Origin: Kribbella monticola | GTDB lineage: Bacteria > Actinomycetota > Actinomycetes > Propionibacteriales > Kribbellaceae | Length of the DNA stretch: 64,000 nt | NCBI RefSeq assembly: GCF_003261635.1 | Contig: NZ_QFXK01000031.1 | Coordinates: 62,001-126,000 of the forward strand | Direction of reading: 5' to 3' | In this document: positions 25,637 to 35,148 of the stretch, in pieces | How positions within the stretch are numbered: the stretch's first letter is position 1 | Layout of the letters: each line of letters opens with the position of its first letter | Position numbers and translations under genes: made by a program | The notes under the pieces: generated by a model | Databases searched by the model: none | The model's input: only the letters and a program-made list of their open reading frames with translations | What the model was told of the DNA's origin: nothing

Positions 25637-26938
25637 GTGAAGAAGCACATCATCGGTACCAGCCTGGCGTGCGCCGGGTTGCTGACGGCAACGGCCGCGT
25701 GTAGCGGTTCCGACTCCGGCAGCAAGTCCGACGGCCCGGTCACCGTGACAGTGATGACGTGGGAGTCGGCGCAGACCAACGCCGCCATCGACAAGGCGCT
25801 GGCCGGATTCAAGGACGACAAGATCACCGTCAAGCGGGTGGACACCCCGAGCGGCGGGTACGGCGACAAGCTCGCGTCGCTGACCCAGGCGAAGAAGCTG
25901 CCCGACCTGTTCTGGTGCGGTAACGACACCGAGCAGCAGTACACCGCGCAGGGCCTGACGGTGGACTGGGCCAAGCGCATCACCGACGGCGACGGCGACT
26001 TCAAGGCCGGCAACTTCGTCGGCTCGGCGATGGAGAACTGGAAGACCGGCGACGGCCAGATGGGCGGCCTGCCGTCCCTGATGAACACCTACGGCATCTG
26101 GTACTCCGTCGACGCCTTCAAGGCCGCCGGGATCCCCGAGCCGAAGGCCGGCTGGACCTGGGACGAGATGTACTCCGCCGCGAGCAAACTGGCGAACAAG
26201 GGCGGCGCGAAGTACGGGCTGGTCGCGGACAACCTGACCTCGGCGGACGCACCGTTCTCGATGAGCATGTACTCCGTGTCCGCGGGCGGCGCGCCGTTCA
26301 CCGACAACGTGAACCACCCGACCAAGGCCGAGGCGGACGACAAGTACGTCGAGGGCGTCACCAAGCTGGCCGCCGCGATCAAGTCCGGCTCGGTCGCCCC
26401 GCCCGGGTACGACGCGTCGAACGTGCAGGCGCTGTTCTCGGCCGGCAAGGTGCCGATGATGGTCGGTGGTCAGTGGCTCGCGGCTGGGTTCCAGACCGAC
26501 AAGCCGAAGATCAAGTACGGCTTCGCCCCGTTCCCGCAGGTGAACACGCCGACCACCCTGTACGACTCGGTCGGCATCTGCACGCCGAAATACACGGCCA
26601 ACGAGGACGCGACGTACAAGGTGCTGCAGTACCTGAACACCAAGGTGTGGGACGCGGTGCTGCCGGCCTCACCGGTCGCTCCCCCCGCCTACACCCCGGC
26701 ACAGGCGAGCTACTTCGACGCGCTCACCAAGGCCGGCCAGACCACGGTCGTCGACACGGTCAAGGCGGACCTGTCCGCGGAGAAGACGGTCGGCGTTCGG
26801 TTCACCACGACCTGGGCCTCGCAGGTCGCCGACCTGACCACCGCGTGGTACCAGCCGATCCTGAGCGGCAAGAAGCCGATCAGCGACCTGCAGACCTACG
26901 TCGGCAAGATCAACGACCTGATCAAGTCGGCGGGCTGA
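25637..26938 (+). CDS. Sugar ABC transporter, binding lipoprotein
   Basis: Family-1 solute-binding lipoprotein of 433 residues with lipobox Thr-Ala-Ala-Cys near residue 22 and a Ser/Gly-rich linker. The mature start VTVTVMTWESAQTN and late TTWASQVADLTTAWYQP segment fit sugar-binding proteins. GTG start with GAGGAG 7 bases upstream. It is third in the operon, behind the permeases, which is unusual compared with the binding-protein-first order of the cellobiose operon. No ATPase gene follows. A tandem repeat begins in its last codons. Confidence 0.88.
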   Translation: MKKHIIGTSLACAGLLTATAACSGSDSGSKSDGPVTVTVMTWESAQTNAAIDKALAGFKDDKITVKRVDTPSGGYGDKLASLTQAKKLPDLFWCGNDTEQQYTAQGLTVDWAKRITDGDGDFKAGNFVGSAMENWKTGDGQMGGLPSLMNTYGIWYSVDAFKAAGIPEPKAGWTWDEMYSAASKLANKGGAKYGLVADNLTSADAPFSMSMYSVSAGGAPFTDNVNHPTKAEADDKYVEGVTKLAAAIKSGSVAPPGYDASNVQALFSAGKVPMMVGGQWLAAGFQTDKPKIKYGFAPFPQVNTPTTLYDSVGICTPKYTANEDATYKVLQYLNTKVWDAVLPASPVAPPAYTPAQASYFDALTKAGQTTVVDTVKADLSAEKTVGVRFTTTWASQVADLTTAWYQPILSGKKPISDLQTYVGKINDLIKSAG

Positions 26939-27061
26939 TCCAAGGCTGAGCCTAGGGAAGGCGGGGCGGGACTGCAGGCTGATCCAAGGCTGAGGCTAGG
27001 GAAGGCGGGGGCGGACCGCAGGTTGATTCAAGGCTGAGGCTAGGGAAGGCGGGGGACCGCG
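26933..27061. repeat. Three-copy 44-bp tandem repeat overlapping a stop codon
   Basis: Copies begin at 26933, 26977 and 27021 (44, 44 and 41 bp), each starting GGCTGATCC or GGTTGATTC and containing CTAGGGAAGGCGGGG. A partial fourth start follows at 27062. The first copy contains the TGA stop of the sugar-binding protein. The rest is non-coding and precedes the terminator. Confidence 0.9.
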
Positions 27062-27073
27062 GGCTGACAGCGG

Positions 27074-27107
27074 CTGCGGCCGACGACCATGGAGTCGTCG
27101 GCCGCAG
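27074..27107. terminator. Strong bidirectional terminator
   Basis: CTGCGGCCGACGAC (27074-27087) pairs perfectly with GTCGTCGGCCGCAG (27094-27107) over the loop CATGGA, followed on the plus strand by TCTTGTTCT. It separates the convergent sugar importer and ergothioneine operons. Confidence 0.92.
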
Positions 27108-27114
27108 TCTTGTT

Positions 27115-28092
27115 CTAGACCGCTTGCCAGAGGGACAAGGCGAAGCGCTCCTCCGAGTCGGTCCACCAAGCACCCGGGGTGAAGCCTGCCTTGCCGAGCT
27201 CGGCCTCGACTCCGTAGCGGTGGAACTTCGCCGACACCTCCGTGCTCAGCTCCTCCCCCTCGGCGAACTCGATCTCGAGCCCGATCTCAGGGATCAGCAC
27301 CTGCATCGCGCGGTCTGCTCGCAGGTGCATCTCGATCCATTCGTTCTCGGCGTCCCAGACCGCGACATGGCTGAACGCGTCCACGTCGAAGTCGGCCCCG
27401 AGTTGCCGGTTGAGCACCCGCAGTACGTTCTTGTTGAACTCGGCGGTCACGCCCGCGCTGTCGTCGTACGCCGCGACGAGGGTCGCCGGGTCCTTCACGA
27501 GATCCGTGCCGAGCAGCAACCACTCCCCCGGCTCCAGTACTTCGCGCACCGAGGCGTAGAAGTCGGCGCGCTCGTCGGGCAGCAGGTTCCCGATCGTGCC
27601 GCCGAGGAACGCCACCACGCGTGGAGCGTCACCGGGCAACTTGTCGAGGTGCTCGGTGAAGTCGCCGACCACGCCGTGCACCACGAGGCCCGGATAGTCG
27701 GCGGTGATCGCGGCGGCCGCCTCGCGCAGCGCCGACTCGGACACGTCCAGCGGAACGAACGTCGTCAGCGTGCCGTGATCACGCAGCCCGCTGAGCAGCA
27801 GCCGGGTCTTCTCCGACGAGCCGGAGCCGAGCTCGACCAGCGTCTTCGCGCCGGTCAGCTCGGCGATCTCACCGGAGCGGGCGTCGAGGATCTCCCGCTC
27901 CGCGCGGGTCGGGTAGTACTCCGGCAGGCGGGTGATCTCCTCGAACAACTCGCTGCCACGCGCATCGTAGAACCACTTCGGCGCCAGCCATTTGGGCTCG
28001 GCGGTCAACCCGGCTCGGGCATCCTCACGCAGCGCGCGGGAGGCGTAGTCGGGAGTCAGATGAGTATCGATCTCGGGGTCGATGAGGGTCAC
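27115..28092 (-). CDS. egtD: L-histidine N-alpha-methyltransferase (ergothioneine)
   Basis: SAM-dependent enzyme of 325 residues that trimethylates histidine to hercynine, the first step of ergothioneine synthesis. SAM loop is LVELGSGSSEKTRLLL and the FLGGTIGN segment is typical of EgtD. The final part KAGFTPGAWWTDSEERFALSLW is the usual family C-terminus. GTG overlaps the egtC stop (GTGA). Last gene of the egt operon. Confidence 0.95.
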   Translation of the reverse strand: MTLIDPEIDTHLTPDYASRALREDARAGLTAEPKWLAPKWFYDARGSELFEEITRLPEYYPTRAEREILDARSGEIAELTGAKTLVELGSGSSEKTRLLLSGLRDHGTLTTFVPLDVSESALREAAAAITADYPGLVVHGVVGDFTEHLDKLPGDAPRVVAFLGGTIGNLLPDERADFYASVREVLEPGEWLLLGTDLVKDPATLVAAYDDSAGVTAEFNKNVLRVLNRQLGADFDVDAFSHVAVWDAENEWIEMHLRADRAMQVLIPEIGLEIEFAEGEELSTEVSAKFHRYGVEAELGKAGFTPGAWWTDSEERFALSLWQAV

Positions 28093-28862
28093 TCTCGTCC
28101 TTCCATCGGAAGCTCCACCGGTCGGGGAGCCAAAGGTGTGATCGTCAGTGAGTTCTTGGTTGCCACCAGCAACGATTGGTCGGGAACCTCGGCCCAGCCG
28201 TCGTCGCGTTGCCACGGCTCGGAGCTGACGGCAACGGACTCCGCCGTCCGCCGGACCCACAGCGAGTGGGTCCACGTTGTCGCGACGATCTGGTCGCCGT
28301 CGGTGAGCAGCACGTTGAGCCGGGAGCCCGGTGCGGCCTCGGCCACCTCACGCACCACCGACGCGACTGCCTCGGCAGCAGGCGCACCGGCGTACAGGCG
28401 GTCCTGGATCAGGGCCCACAGGAGCGCGGAGTCCATCGGGGCGTCGAGGGTGAGCAGCTCGGAGACCGGCAGCGTCTCGGCGAGTTTGGACACCGAGCCG
28501 GGCCACCCGGTGATCAGCCCGTTGTGGCTGAACAACCAGCGATCCCGAACGAACGGTGCCGCGGCCGCCTCGTTCAGAGGTGACCCAACCGTGCCGTTCC
28601 GTACTGCGGCCAGCAGTGCGCCGGATCGGATCGAGCGGGCCAATCCGGGCAGCGACTCGTCCGCCCAGATCGGCACACTGCGCCGATACCGCACGGGAGC
28701 GCCGTCGACGTACCAGCCGAGGCCGAAGCCGTCCGCGTTGACCGAGCCACCACCGCGCATATCGGCCGGCTCCCAGCTCTGCCGGTACAGCGAATGCGGC
28801 GGCTCCAGGACCAACGACGCCGGCGTCACCGGAGGCCCGAGATATGCCAGGTGCCGGCACAC
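28089..28862 (-). CDS. egtC: Gamma-glutamyl hercynylcysteine sulfoxide hydrolase
   Basis: Class-II glutamine amidotransferase-like Ntn hydrolase of 257 residues that removes glutamate from the sulfoxide intermediate. The start is fixed by the catalytic Cys2: (GTG)-Cys-Arg-His-Leu-Ala-Tyr. NADGFGLGWY and LFSHNGLI are conserved Ntn motifs. The GTG shares one base with the egtB stop (TAGTG). A longer frame to 29090 is spurious. Confidence 0.94.
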   Translation of the reverse strand: MCRHLAYLGPPVTPASLVLEPPHSLYRQSWEPADMRGGGSVNADGFGLGWYVDGAPVRYRRSVPIWADESLPGLARSIRSGALLAAVRNGTVGSPLNEAAAAPFVRDRWLFSHNGLITGWPGSVSKLAETLPVSELLTLDAPMDSALLWALIQDRLYAGAPAAEAVASVVREVAEAAPGSRLNVLLTDGDQIVATTWTHSLWVRRTAESVAVSSEPWQRDDGWAEVPDQSLLVATKNSLTITPLAPRPVELPMEGRE

Positions 28863-30196
28863 TAGCCGAGCTCCGACGGCAGCGGGTCGCGCGCACAGCG
28901 GAACCCGGCGAAGATCTGCCGCCGGATCGGGTAGTCCCAGTTGCGGAAGGTGCTCCGGGCAACTACTTCGTCGGTGCCGAACGATCCGCCGCGGAGCATC
29001 TTGTAGTCGCTGCCGAAGAAGACCAGCGAGTACTCGTCGTACGGGAAGGCGCGGAAGCCCGGGTACGGCTTGAAGTCGCTGCTGGTCCACTCCCAGACGT
29101 CGCCGATCAACTGCTCGACCCCGAGCGGCGAGGCACCGGCCGGATACGCACCGATCGGTGCCGGCCGCAGATGCCGCTGGCCGAGGTTCGCGTGCTGTGG
29201 TCCGGGGCTCTCGTCACCCCACGGGAACCGCCTGGTCCGGCCGGTCGCGGGGTCGAAGCGGGCCGCGAACTCCCACTCCTCCTCGGTCGGCAGCCGCTTG
29301 CCCGCCCAGGCCGCGTACGCCTCGGCCTCGTAGAAGCAGACGTGCATCACCGGCTCGTCCAGCGGAAGCACCTCGCGGTGACCGAACCTCGTCCGCATCC
29401 AGTTGCCGTCGACCTGCTCCCAGAATCGCGGCGCGACCAGCGACGCCTTCTGCACGTGCGCCCAACCGGCCTCGGACCACCACTTCGGATCGGCGTACCC
29501 ACCGCCGAGCACGAAGCGAAGGTAGTCGCCGTTGCTCACCGGAACGGTGTCGATCACGTACGCCGCGACTTGCACCGGATGTGCCGGGCGCTCGTTGTCC
29601 AGCGCCCACGGCTCGACCGACGTCCCCATCTCGAAGACGCCGCCCGGCACCAGCACCTCCGACCGGGCCAGCCGCCGGCCGGCCGGTGGCGCAGGGGCAT
29701 CCAGCACCGGTACGCCGGTCCGCAGTTGGTGCGTGGCCAGCATCGTCTCGTCGTGTTGCTGCTCGTGCTGCACGATCATGCCGAAGGCGAACGCGTTCTC
29801 GACCAGCTCCCGGTCGCCGCCGAACTTCACGTGGTCGAGCACGTCCAGCACCTTGTCCCGCACCTCGACCACATAGGCCCGGGTCTCGCTCGGCCCGAGC
29901 AGCGGCAGCGACGGCCGGTCGGCCCGGGCGTGCATGAACGCGTCGTACAGCTCGTCGATGTCCTGCCGGACCGGCTCGCGGCCGCCGACGTCGCGGACCA
30001 GCCAGAGCTCTTCCTGGTTGCCGATGTGGGCGTAGTCCCAGACCAGTGGCGACATCAGTTTCGAGTGCTGCCGGACCAGGTCGTCGGTGTCGACCGCGTC
30101 GGTCAGCTGCACGGTCCGCGACCGCGAGCGATCGAGCTGCTCGGCGACGAAGGCGCGCAGGCCCTCCTCGGTCAGGTCGGACAGTTGGTGGTTCAT
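28862..30196 (-). CDS. egtB: Ergothioneine sulfoxide synthase
   Basis: Non-heme iron enzyme of 444 residues that joins hercynine and gamma-glutamylcysteine with O2. The N-terminal DinB-like domain carries iron ligands His57 (HIGN) and His144/His148 (HEQQH), matching the three-His facial site of EgtB. The C-terminal formylglycine-generating/sulfatase-modifying domain (about 180-440) includes PVSNGDYLRF, GKRLPTEEEWEFAAR and MLRGGSFGT. Coupled by ATGA to egtA. Confidence 0.96.
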   Translation of the reverse strand: MNHQLSDLTEEGLRAFVAEQLDRSRSRTVQLTDAVDTDDLVRQHSKLMSPLVWDYAHIGNQEELWLVRDVGGREPVRQDIDELYDAFMHARADRPSLPLLGPSETRAYVVEVRDKVLDVLDHVKFGGDRELVENAFAFGMIVQHEQQHDETMLATHQLRTGVPVLDAPAPPAGRRLARSEVLVPGGVFEMGTSVEPWALDNERPAHPVQVAAYVIDTVPVSNGDYLRFVLGGGYADPKWWSEAGWAHVQKASLVAPRFWEQVDGNWMRTRFGHREVLPLDEPVMHVCFYEAEAYAAWAGKRLPTEEEWEFAARFDPATGRTRRFPWGDESPGPQHANLGQRHLRPAPIGAYPAGASPLGVEQLIGDVWEWTSSDFKPYPGFRAFPYDEYSLVFFGSDYKMLRGGSFGTDEVVARSTFRNWDYPIRRQIFAGFRCARDPLPSELG

Positions 30197-31419
30197 GAGG
30201 CTCGCCTTCTCTGGGTGTCGTCGACGATGCGGTTCAGCCGGGTTGCGACTTCACCGAGCAGTTCGGGACCGATGCCGGTGCGGTCCAGTACTTCGATTCC
30301 GAGCTCCACCACGTCCCGCGCCGCCTGCAGGACCAACTTGTCGTCGAGTCCTTCCCGGGCGGCGGGGAACCAGCGGCCCGCCGCCGGCTCGGCAGCGGCC
30401 ATGGCACGGTCGATCACGGCGGCGTCGGACATCAACGCCGTCAGCAGCACGGTCGGGGCGATCCACCCGTCGCCGGCCTGGGTGTCCAGGTAGCGCACCT
30501 CGAGATACCCGCGCGGCCGGACCGGCGGGAACAGCGTGGAGAGGTGGTAGTCGAGATCCGCGTACGTCGGGCTGTCGCCGGGCAGGGCCCCATCGGCCCA
30601 CGCGCCGAAGGTCAGGCCGGCCGGCGCATCCCAGTTGTCGCCGCGGCGCAGGCACAGCACCGGTGCTTCCATGGCCATCCGCGCCCAGGCCGCGGCCGGG
30701 TCGCCGTCCAGCGGCGGCGGCTCGGTGAACGGGGCGCAGGTCCCGAAGGTGGCCTCGGTCCGGGCGGAGGCCCAGCCGGTGTCGTCCCCGGTCCGGCGCC
30801 GGGAGTTGGCGAACAGCGCGACCAGAGTCGGGCCGAGATCGTGCAGCGCCCGCCAGCGGGTCGCCGTCTGGTCGGCCTCGCCCGCGTCGAGACAGATCTG
30901 CAGTCCGGCGGTGCTGCACATCATTCGCGGGCCGTGCGGGCCCAGCCGGGCGAACGCGCGCTCCATCGCCGCGTAGCGCGGGACGGTCAGGATGCGCCGT
31001 GGCGGCCGGAAGGCGTCCAGGCCGTGCTCGCCCGGAATCAGGCCGGCGGTCGCCAGCAGGGAGGTCAGTTCGGCCGCGTCGGCGGCGGTGTCCTCGATCA
31101 ACCTCGTGACTGAAGTTGACGGAGAGCCGGAGATTTCCACCTGGCCACCCGGCTCGACCGTGACCAGAGCACCCCGGCCGAGCGGCAGCTGCGGGCTACC
31201 GGGCACCAGGGTGGCGGGCGCGTGCGCGCCCAGGGCCTTGCTCAGTTGTGTTGCGTCGAGTGGTCGGTACGGATCGTCCGCATGATGCACCGTCCACTCC
31301 AGCTCAACGCCCTGCAGCTGGGGAGGACCGTGCTTGAAGCACACCATTTCGACGTAACCCTCGGCCGCCACGCGGGAGCCGATCGGGGTCGTCGCCGGGG
31401 TACCACCAGGCTCCGTCAC
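30193..31419 (-). CDS. egtA: Glutamate-cysteine ligase of ergothioneine synthesis
   Basis: ATP-dependent ligase of about 408 residues making gamma-glutamylcysteine for EgtB. GVELEWTVHH near the N-terminus, VTVEPGGQVEISG and the MMCSTAGLQICLD region fit the GshA/EgtA family. The frame opens at TTG 31455; I prefer GTG 31419 (Val-Thr-Glu-Pro), but neither has a strong ribosome site. First gene of egtABCD; egtE is not in the window. Confidence 0.92.
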   Translation of the reverse strand: MTEPGGTPATTPIGSRVAAEGYVEMVCFKHGPPQLQGVELEWTVHHADDPYRPLDATQLSKALGAHAPATLVPGSPQLPLGRGALVTVEPGGQVEISGSPSTSVTRLIEDTAADAAELTSLLATAGLIPGEHGLDAFRPPRRILTVPRYAAMERAFARLGPHGPRMMCSTAGLQICLDAGEADQTATRWRALHDLGPTLVALFANSRRRTGDDTGWASARTEATFGTCAPFTEPPPLDGDPAAAWARMAMEAPVLCLRRGDNWDAPAGLTFGAWADGALPGDSPTYADLDYHLSTLFPPVRPRGYLEVRYLDTQAGDGWIAPTVLLTALMSDAAVIDRAMAAAEPAAGRWFPAAREGLDDKLVLQAARDVVELGIEVLDRTGIGPELLGEVATRLNRIVDDTQRRRAS

Positions 31420-31581
31420 GTCATCGAACCTAACCGCGGCCCTGGCGGCGGACAACCAAAAGCGGGTTACCCGTCGGTGACGTACACGGCGGCGCGATGG
31501 CCGCCCGACACTGTGTCAGATTCATGATCGACATAGTGCCGGGCGGCACCGACAATATTCCGCGGCCCGGATCCAGCGGGC

Positions 31582-34500
31582 TCAGGCGGGGTACTTCACG
31601 CTCCCGCCCCAGTCGTTCTTGTGCCAGCCGTCCTGCGGCGTCCACCACCAGTGGTAGAGGGTGCCGGTTGCGCTCTGAGCGAAATACTGGTGCTGGTCGG
31701 CGAAGGCGAAGGCCACCGGGTCGGCGTACACCTCGCCACCGAGGTCTTCCCAGCTCACCTTCGAGGTGCCCTGGTCCCAGAACCAGTGGTAGAGCGTGTT
31801 GTTCGGACCCCGGGCGACCACGTGCTGCTGGGTGCCCGTCTTGAACGCGGACGGCGCCCCGACGAACTTCCCCGGCGCCCCGGTCCACTTGACCTGGTGC
31901 AGACCGTCACCGGCGTCCCAGAACCAGTGGTACAGCTGCCCGTCCGCGGCCTGGCTGTAGACGTGCTGCTGACCGTTCCAGACGAACGTGGCCGGATCGG
32001 AGTACGCCTCGCCTCCCCAGTCGGCGAAGTGCGGCTCGAACTCACCGAGCGACCACCACCAGTGGTAGAGGTGGTTGTTGGCTCCACGGGCCACCACGTG
32101 CAGCTGGTTGCCCCAGACGTAGGTGGACGGCGTACCGACGATCGGGCCGGGTGCACCGCCCCACTTGTCCAGCCGTAGCTGTCCGTCGGCCGGGTCCCAC
32201 CACCAATGCTGCAGGTCGCCCGTCGATGCCCTGGCGAAGATGTGCTGCTGACCTGACCACACCACTGCTGTCGGGTCGCCTGCCGCGTCCCCGCCCCAGT
32301 CGCCGTAGTGCGGGGTCGTCTCGCCCTCGATCCACCACCAGTGCAAGAGCTTGCCCGTCGTACTGCGGGCTACCGCGTGCTGCTGGTTGTTCCAGGAGTA
32401 GCCGGTGGTCTTCCCCGCGATCGGACCGCCACCCCAGTCGGCCGTCTTGAGTCCCGCCGCCGCCGACCAGTCCCAGCGCCGCATCGACCCAGTCGACCCC
32501 GGCGCGAAGATCACCTCGTGCCCGGCACCGCCCGCGTCGTTCCACTGGTATGCCGTCGAGCCCGGTACGACGTCCGGACCGTTCGGGCCCGCGCCGTAGA
32601 CCTCGATGTCGTCGACGAACTCGCCGGTGCCCTTGTCCGTCCCGGTCTTGGCGAACGTGACCCGGACATAGCGGGCGGTCACCGGAGCGAAGCCGACGTC
32701 GTACCAGACCTTGGACGCGCCGTTGACCCAGCTGAGCAGTCCCCGGTCGGTGTAGTTGACGCCGTCCGTGCTGGTGGCGACGGTGAGCATGTCGGGCCGG
32801 TAGTCCGGATACTCCTCGTAGGCATGGATCCGGGCGGTGCCGACGACCTGCGGGTAGCCGAGGTCGATCGCGACGGTCGGTGCTTTGTACTCGCCCTTGG
32901 CCAGCTCGTAGCCGAAGCTGCGGCCGTCGCCCCACTCGTCGGCCAGTACGCCGTCCGTCGCCTCCCGCCCGCTGTCAGGGAACCTGGCCGACGGCGCACT
33001 CGCGACGTACGGCTTCCCGCCCGCGATGTTCTGCTGCAACAGCAGGTTCCCGGCGACTTCCAGGTCCACCAGCTCGTACGGCGTTGTACTCGTCACCTCG
33101 ACGCGGATGTACCTGGCCTTGCCGTTGATGCCGACGAAGTCGTCACCGCCGTTGCTGGTGACGTTGGCGGCCTCGGCCCAGTTCGTCCCGTTGTAGGAGA
33201 TCAGCACCCGGTAGTTGCTCGCGTACGTCGTACCCCAGTGCAGGTGGACGCCGTCGACCTGAGCCTGCCGCCCGACATCGGTCTGGATCCACTTCGGACC
33301 TTCGGTCCGCACCTTCGCCAGGTCCTTGGCGACGATCGGCTTGCCGGCCGCCGCGTCCAGCATCAATGCACGAACGCGCTGCATGTACGAGACGTCCGGC
33401 GAGTACTTGTCGTCGCGCTGGACCAGGCTGGTGGCGAAGTCCTTGGCCAGCCCGGGGTTGGTCTTGCCCAGCTTGTTCAGCACCTCCCAGTCCTCCATGC
33501 CGTCCCGCAGCGACTCGTACCGGGTGGATGCCTCGACCGTGTGGTTCGCCTTGTCGGGGCGAACGATGTAGCCGTCGCCCTTCACGTCCTGGTCGTTCAT
33601 CGTGTACTGCCAGTTGCCGTAGGCCCAGTGCAGGTAGCCGGTGGCGCCGCGGCCGTAGGCGAGCCACATCGTCTGCCGCTGGCTCCACTCCGGCTGGTCG
33701 ATGAACCTGTTCAGGTGGTTCCCGACCGGGATGTTGCAGTTGTAGAACCACAGCGGCTTGCCCTTGGCCCGCTCGGCGTCGTACGTGCCGGGGTCGGCGG
33801 TGTAGGTGAACAGGTTCGGGATGACGATGTCGGAGTTGCGCGCGATCAGCGGGCCGGAGCCGTTCACCGAGGTGTCGCCGATCTTCACGCCGGGGAAGTA
33901 CTGGCGGAGTTTGGCGGCGATGCCCAGCCAGCCGGCCTCGCCCTCCGAGCCGTTGGCCTCGTCACCGACGTGCATCCAGTACATCGACGTCCAGCCCTTG
34001 GCGTCGAGGTGCGCCTTGAGTGCCGGGTAGAACTGCGAGTACCAGCTGGTGGCCTCCGGGGAGTCCCAGAACAGGTAGTCCGGGATCTGCGACCCGGTGT
34101 TCTTCGGGGTGACCTCGATCAGCCACTTCCGCGACGGGTTCCGCTCCGGGCTCTGCGACCCGGCCCCGGTGAAGCCCTCCAGCCGGTTCACCACGCCCTT
34201 GTCCATGAACCGCTGCACGACCTGGTCGAAGCGGCTGAAGTTGAACGTGTAGTTGCCCGCGGCATCGACCTTGGAACCGCCGTCGGTGAGCAGGTTGATC
34301 AACGGAAGCTGGAGACTGTTCTGCCGGTATTTCTTCATCGTGTCGGCCCAGTTGTCGATCAACTGCCACCAGTCGGCCGAGTACCGGTCGTAGTCGTAGA
34401 ACAGCTTGACCGTGTCACCCTTACCCGGGTCCCACGAGGTCAGGCCGAGGAAGTTGGTCCACATGACGTTGGTGAACTCGCTCTGGTTCGCCGGCGGGAT

Positions 34501-35094
34501 GACCACGTCCCGCGCGTTGACCGTGATCGGCACACTCAGGTCGCCGTTCGTGGTCCGGACCGTGGCGCGGCCGGAGTAGATACCGCCCGCCGCGGTGGCC
34601 GGCACGTGTACGCGGACCCAGAGTGCCTGCGTCTGGTTGGCCGGTACGGCGATGCCGGTCTGGTTCAGCAAGCGGTCGGGGTAGTCACCGGCACCGGTGC
34701 GGATGGTCGGATAGACCGGCTGCGGTGGGTTCCAGCCGAACACCGAGTTGTGGTTGAGGTACTCGTACCCGACCGGGTTGTAGGTGATCTCGCTCGCCGG
34801 GATCGAGTCGGCGCCGCCGGTCAGCGAGGTGAAGTCCACGCTGTTGACTGTGAACGCCGCCGGCCCGCGGAGCACGATCTGCGCACCTTCGTAGTCGTTC
34901 TTCGCCGTGTCCAACTGGATGCCGTCCGCCGCTTCCGGCGATCGCCCGCTGTCCTTGAACACCGAGTTGTACGCCGTCTCCGTCCACACCGAGGGCGGCG
35001 CACCGGCCGTGACCCGGGCCTCAGCACCCGGCGGAACCAGAGCGGCCGCGGTCACCGCCATGCCGCCCGCCAGTACCGCTCGCAACCATCGCAT
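31582..35094 (-). CDS. Secreted GH123/DUF4091-like hydrolase with discoidin modules and seven-bladed lectin propeller (copy B)
   Basis: Exported protein of 1170 residues. A signal peptide (1-27) is followed by a beta-rich region, then a barrel-like DUF4091/GH123-type region (about 205-590) with adjacent Asp378-Glu379 in MHVGDEANG, the position of the GH123 Asp-Glu pair used in substrate-assisted N-acetylgalactosaminidase catalysis. Two discoidin-like regions follow (about 595-680 and 685-835). Residues about 855-1170 hold seven repeats of about 45 residues, each with a (R/H)WxW core such as LYHWWW and a DWGG turn, resembling the PLL/PHL fucose-binding lectin propellers. GGAGG precedes the ATG. 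Closely similar to the next upstream gene; true substrate unknown. Confidence 0.82.
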   Translation of the reverse strand: MRWLRAVLAGGMAVTAAALVPPGAEARVTAGAPPSVWTETAYNSVFKDSGRSPEAADGIQLDTAKNDYEGAQIVLRGPAAFTVNSVDFTSLTGGADSIPASEITYNPVGYEYLNHNSVFGWNPPQPVYPTIRTGAGDYPDRLLNQTGIAVPANQTQALWVRVHVPATAAGGIYSGRATVRTTNGDLSVPITVNARDVVIPPANQSEFTNVMWTNFLGLTSWDPGKGDTVKLFYDYDRYSADWWQLIDNWADTMKKYRQNSLQLPLINLLTDGGSKVDAAGNYTFNFSRFDQVVQRFMDKGVVNRLEGFTGAGSQSPERNPSRKWLIEVTPKNTGSQIPDYLFWDSPEATSWYSQFYPALKAHLDAKGWTSMYWMHVGDEANGSEGEAGWLGIAAKLRQYFPGVKIGDTSVNGSGPLIARNSDIVIPNLFTYTADPGTYDAERAKGKPLWFYNCNIPVGNHLNRFIDQPEWSQRQTMWLAYGRGATGYLHWAYGNWQYTMNDQDVKGDGYIVRPDKANHTVEASTRYESLRDGMEDWEVLNKLGKTNPGLAKDFATSLVQRDDKYSPDVSYMQRVRALMLDAAAGKPIVAKDLAKVRTEGPKWIQTDVGRQAQVDGVHLHWGTTYASNYRVLISYNGTNWAEAANVTSNGGDDFVGINGKARYIRVEVTSTTPYELVDLEVAGNLLLQQNIAGGKPYVASAPSARFPDSGREATDGVLADEWGDGRSFGYELAKGEYKAPTVAIDLGYPQVVGTARIHAYEEYPDYRPDMLTVATSTDGVNYTDRGLLSWVNGASKVWYDVGFAPVTARYVRVTFAKTGTDKGTGEFVDDIEVYGAGPNGPDVVPGSTAYQWNDAGGAGHEVIFAPGSTGSMRRWDWSAAAGLKTADWGGGPIAGKTTGYSWNNQQHAVARSTTGKLLHWWWIEGETTPHYGDWGGDAAGDPTAVVWSGQQHIFARASTGDLQHWWWDPADGQLRLDKWGGAPGPIVGTPSTYVWGNQLHVVARGANNHLYHWWWSLGEFEPHFADWGGEAYSDPATFVWNGQQHVYSQAADGQLYHWFWDAGDGLHQVKWTGAPGKFVGAPSAFKTGTQQHVVARGPNNTLYHWFWDQGTSKVSWEDLGGEVYADPVAFAFADQHQYFAQSATGTLYHWWWTPQDGWHKNDWGGSVKYPA

Positions 35095-35148
35095 CGTGAG
35101 TCCTCCGACCGTTCGTTGTCCGTGACCGTTGTCGTGCCGGGTGCGTTC

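Noticed and set aside
31420..31581. Small gene between egtA and the lectin-hydrolase (Met-Asn-Leu-Thr-Gln start)
   Set aside because: No ribosome site and no recognisable product; the stretch looks like an ordinary gap.
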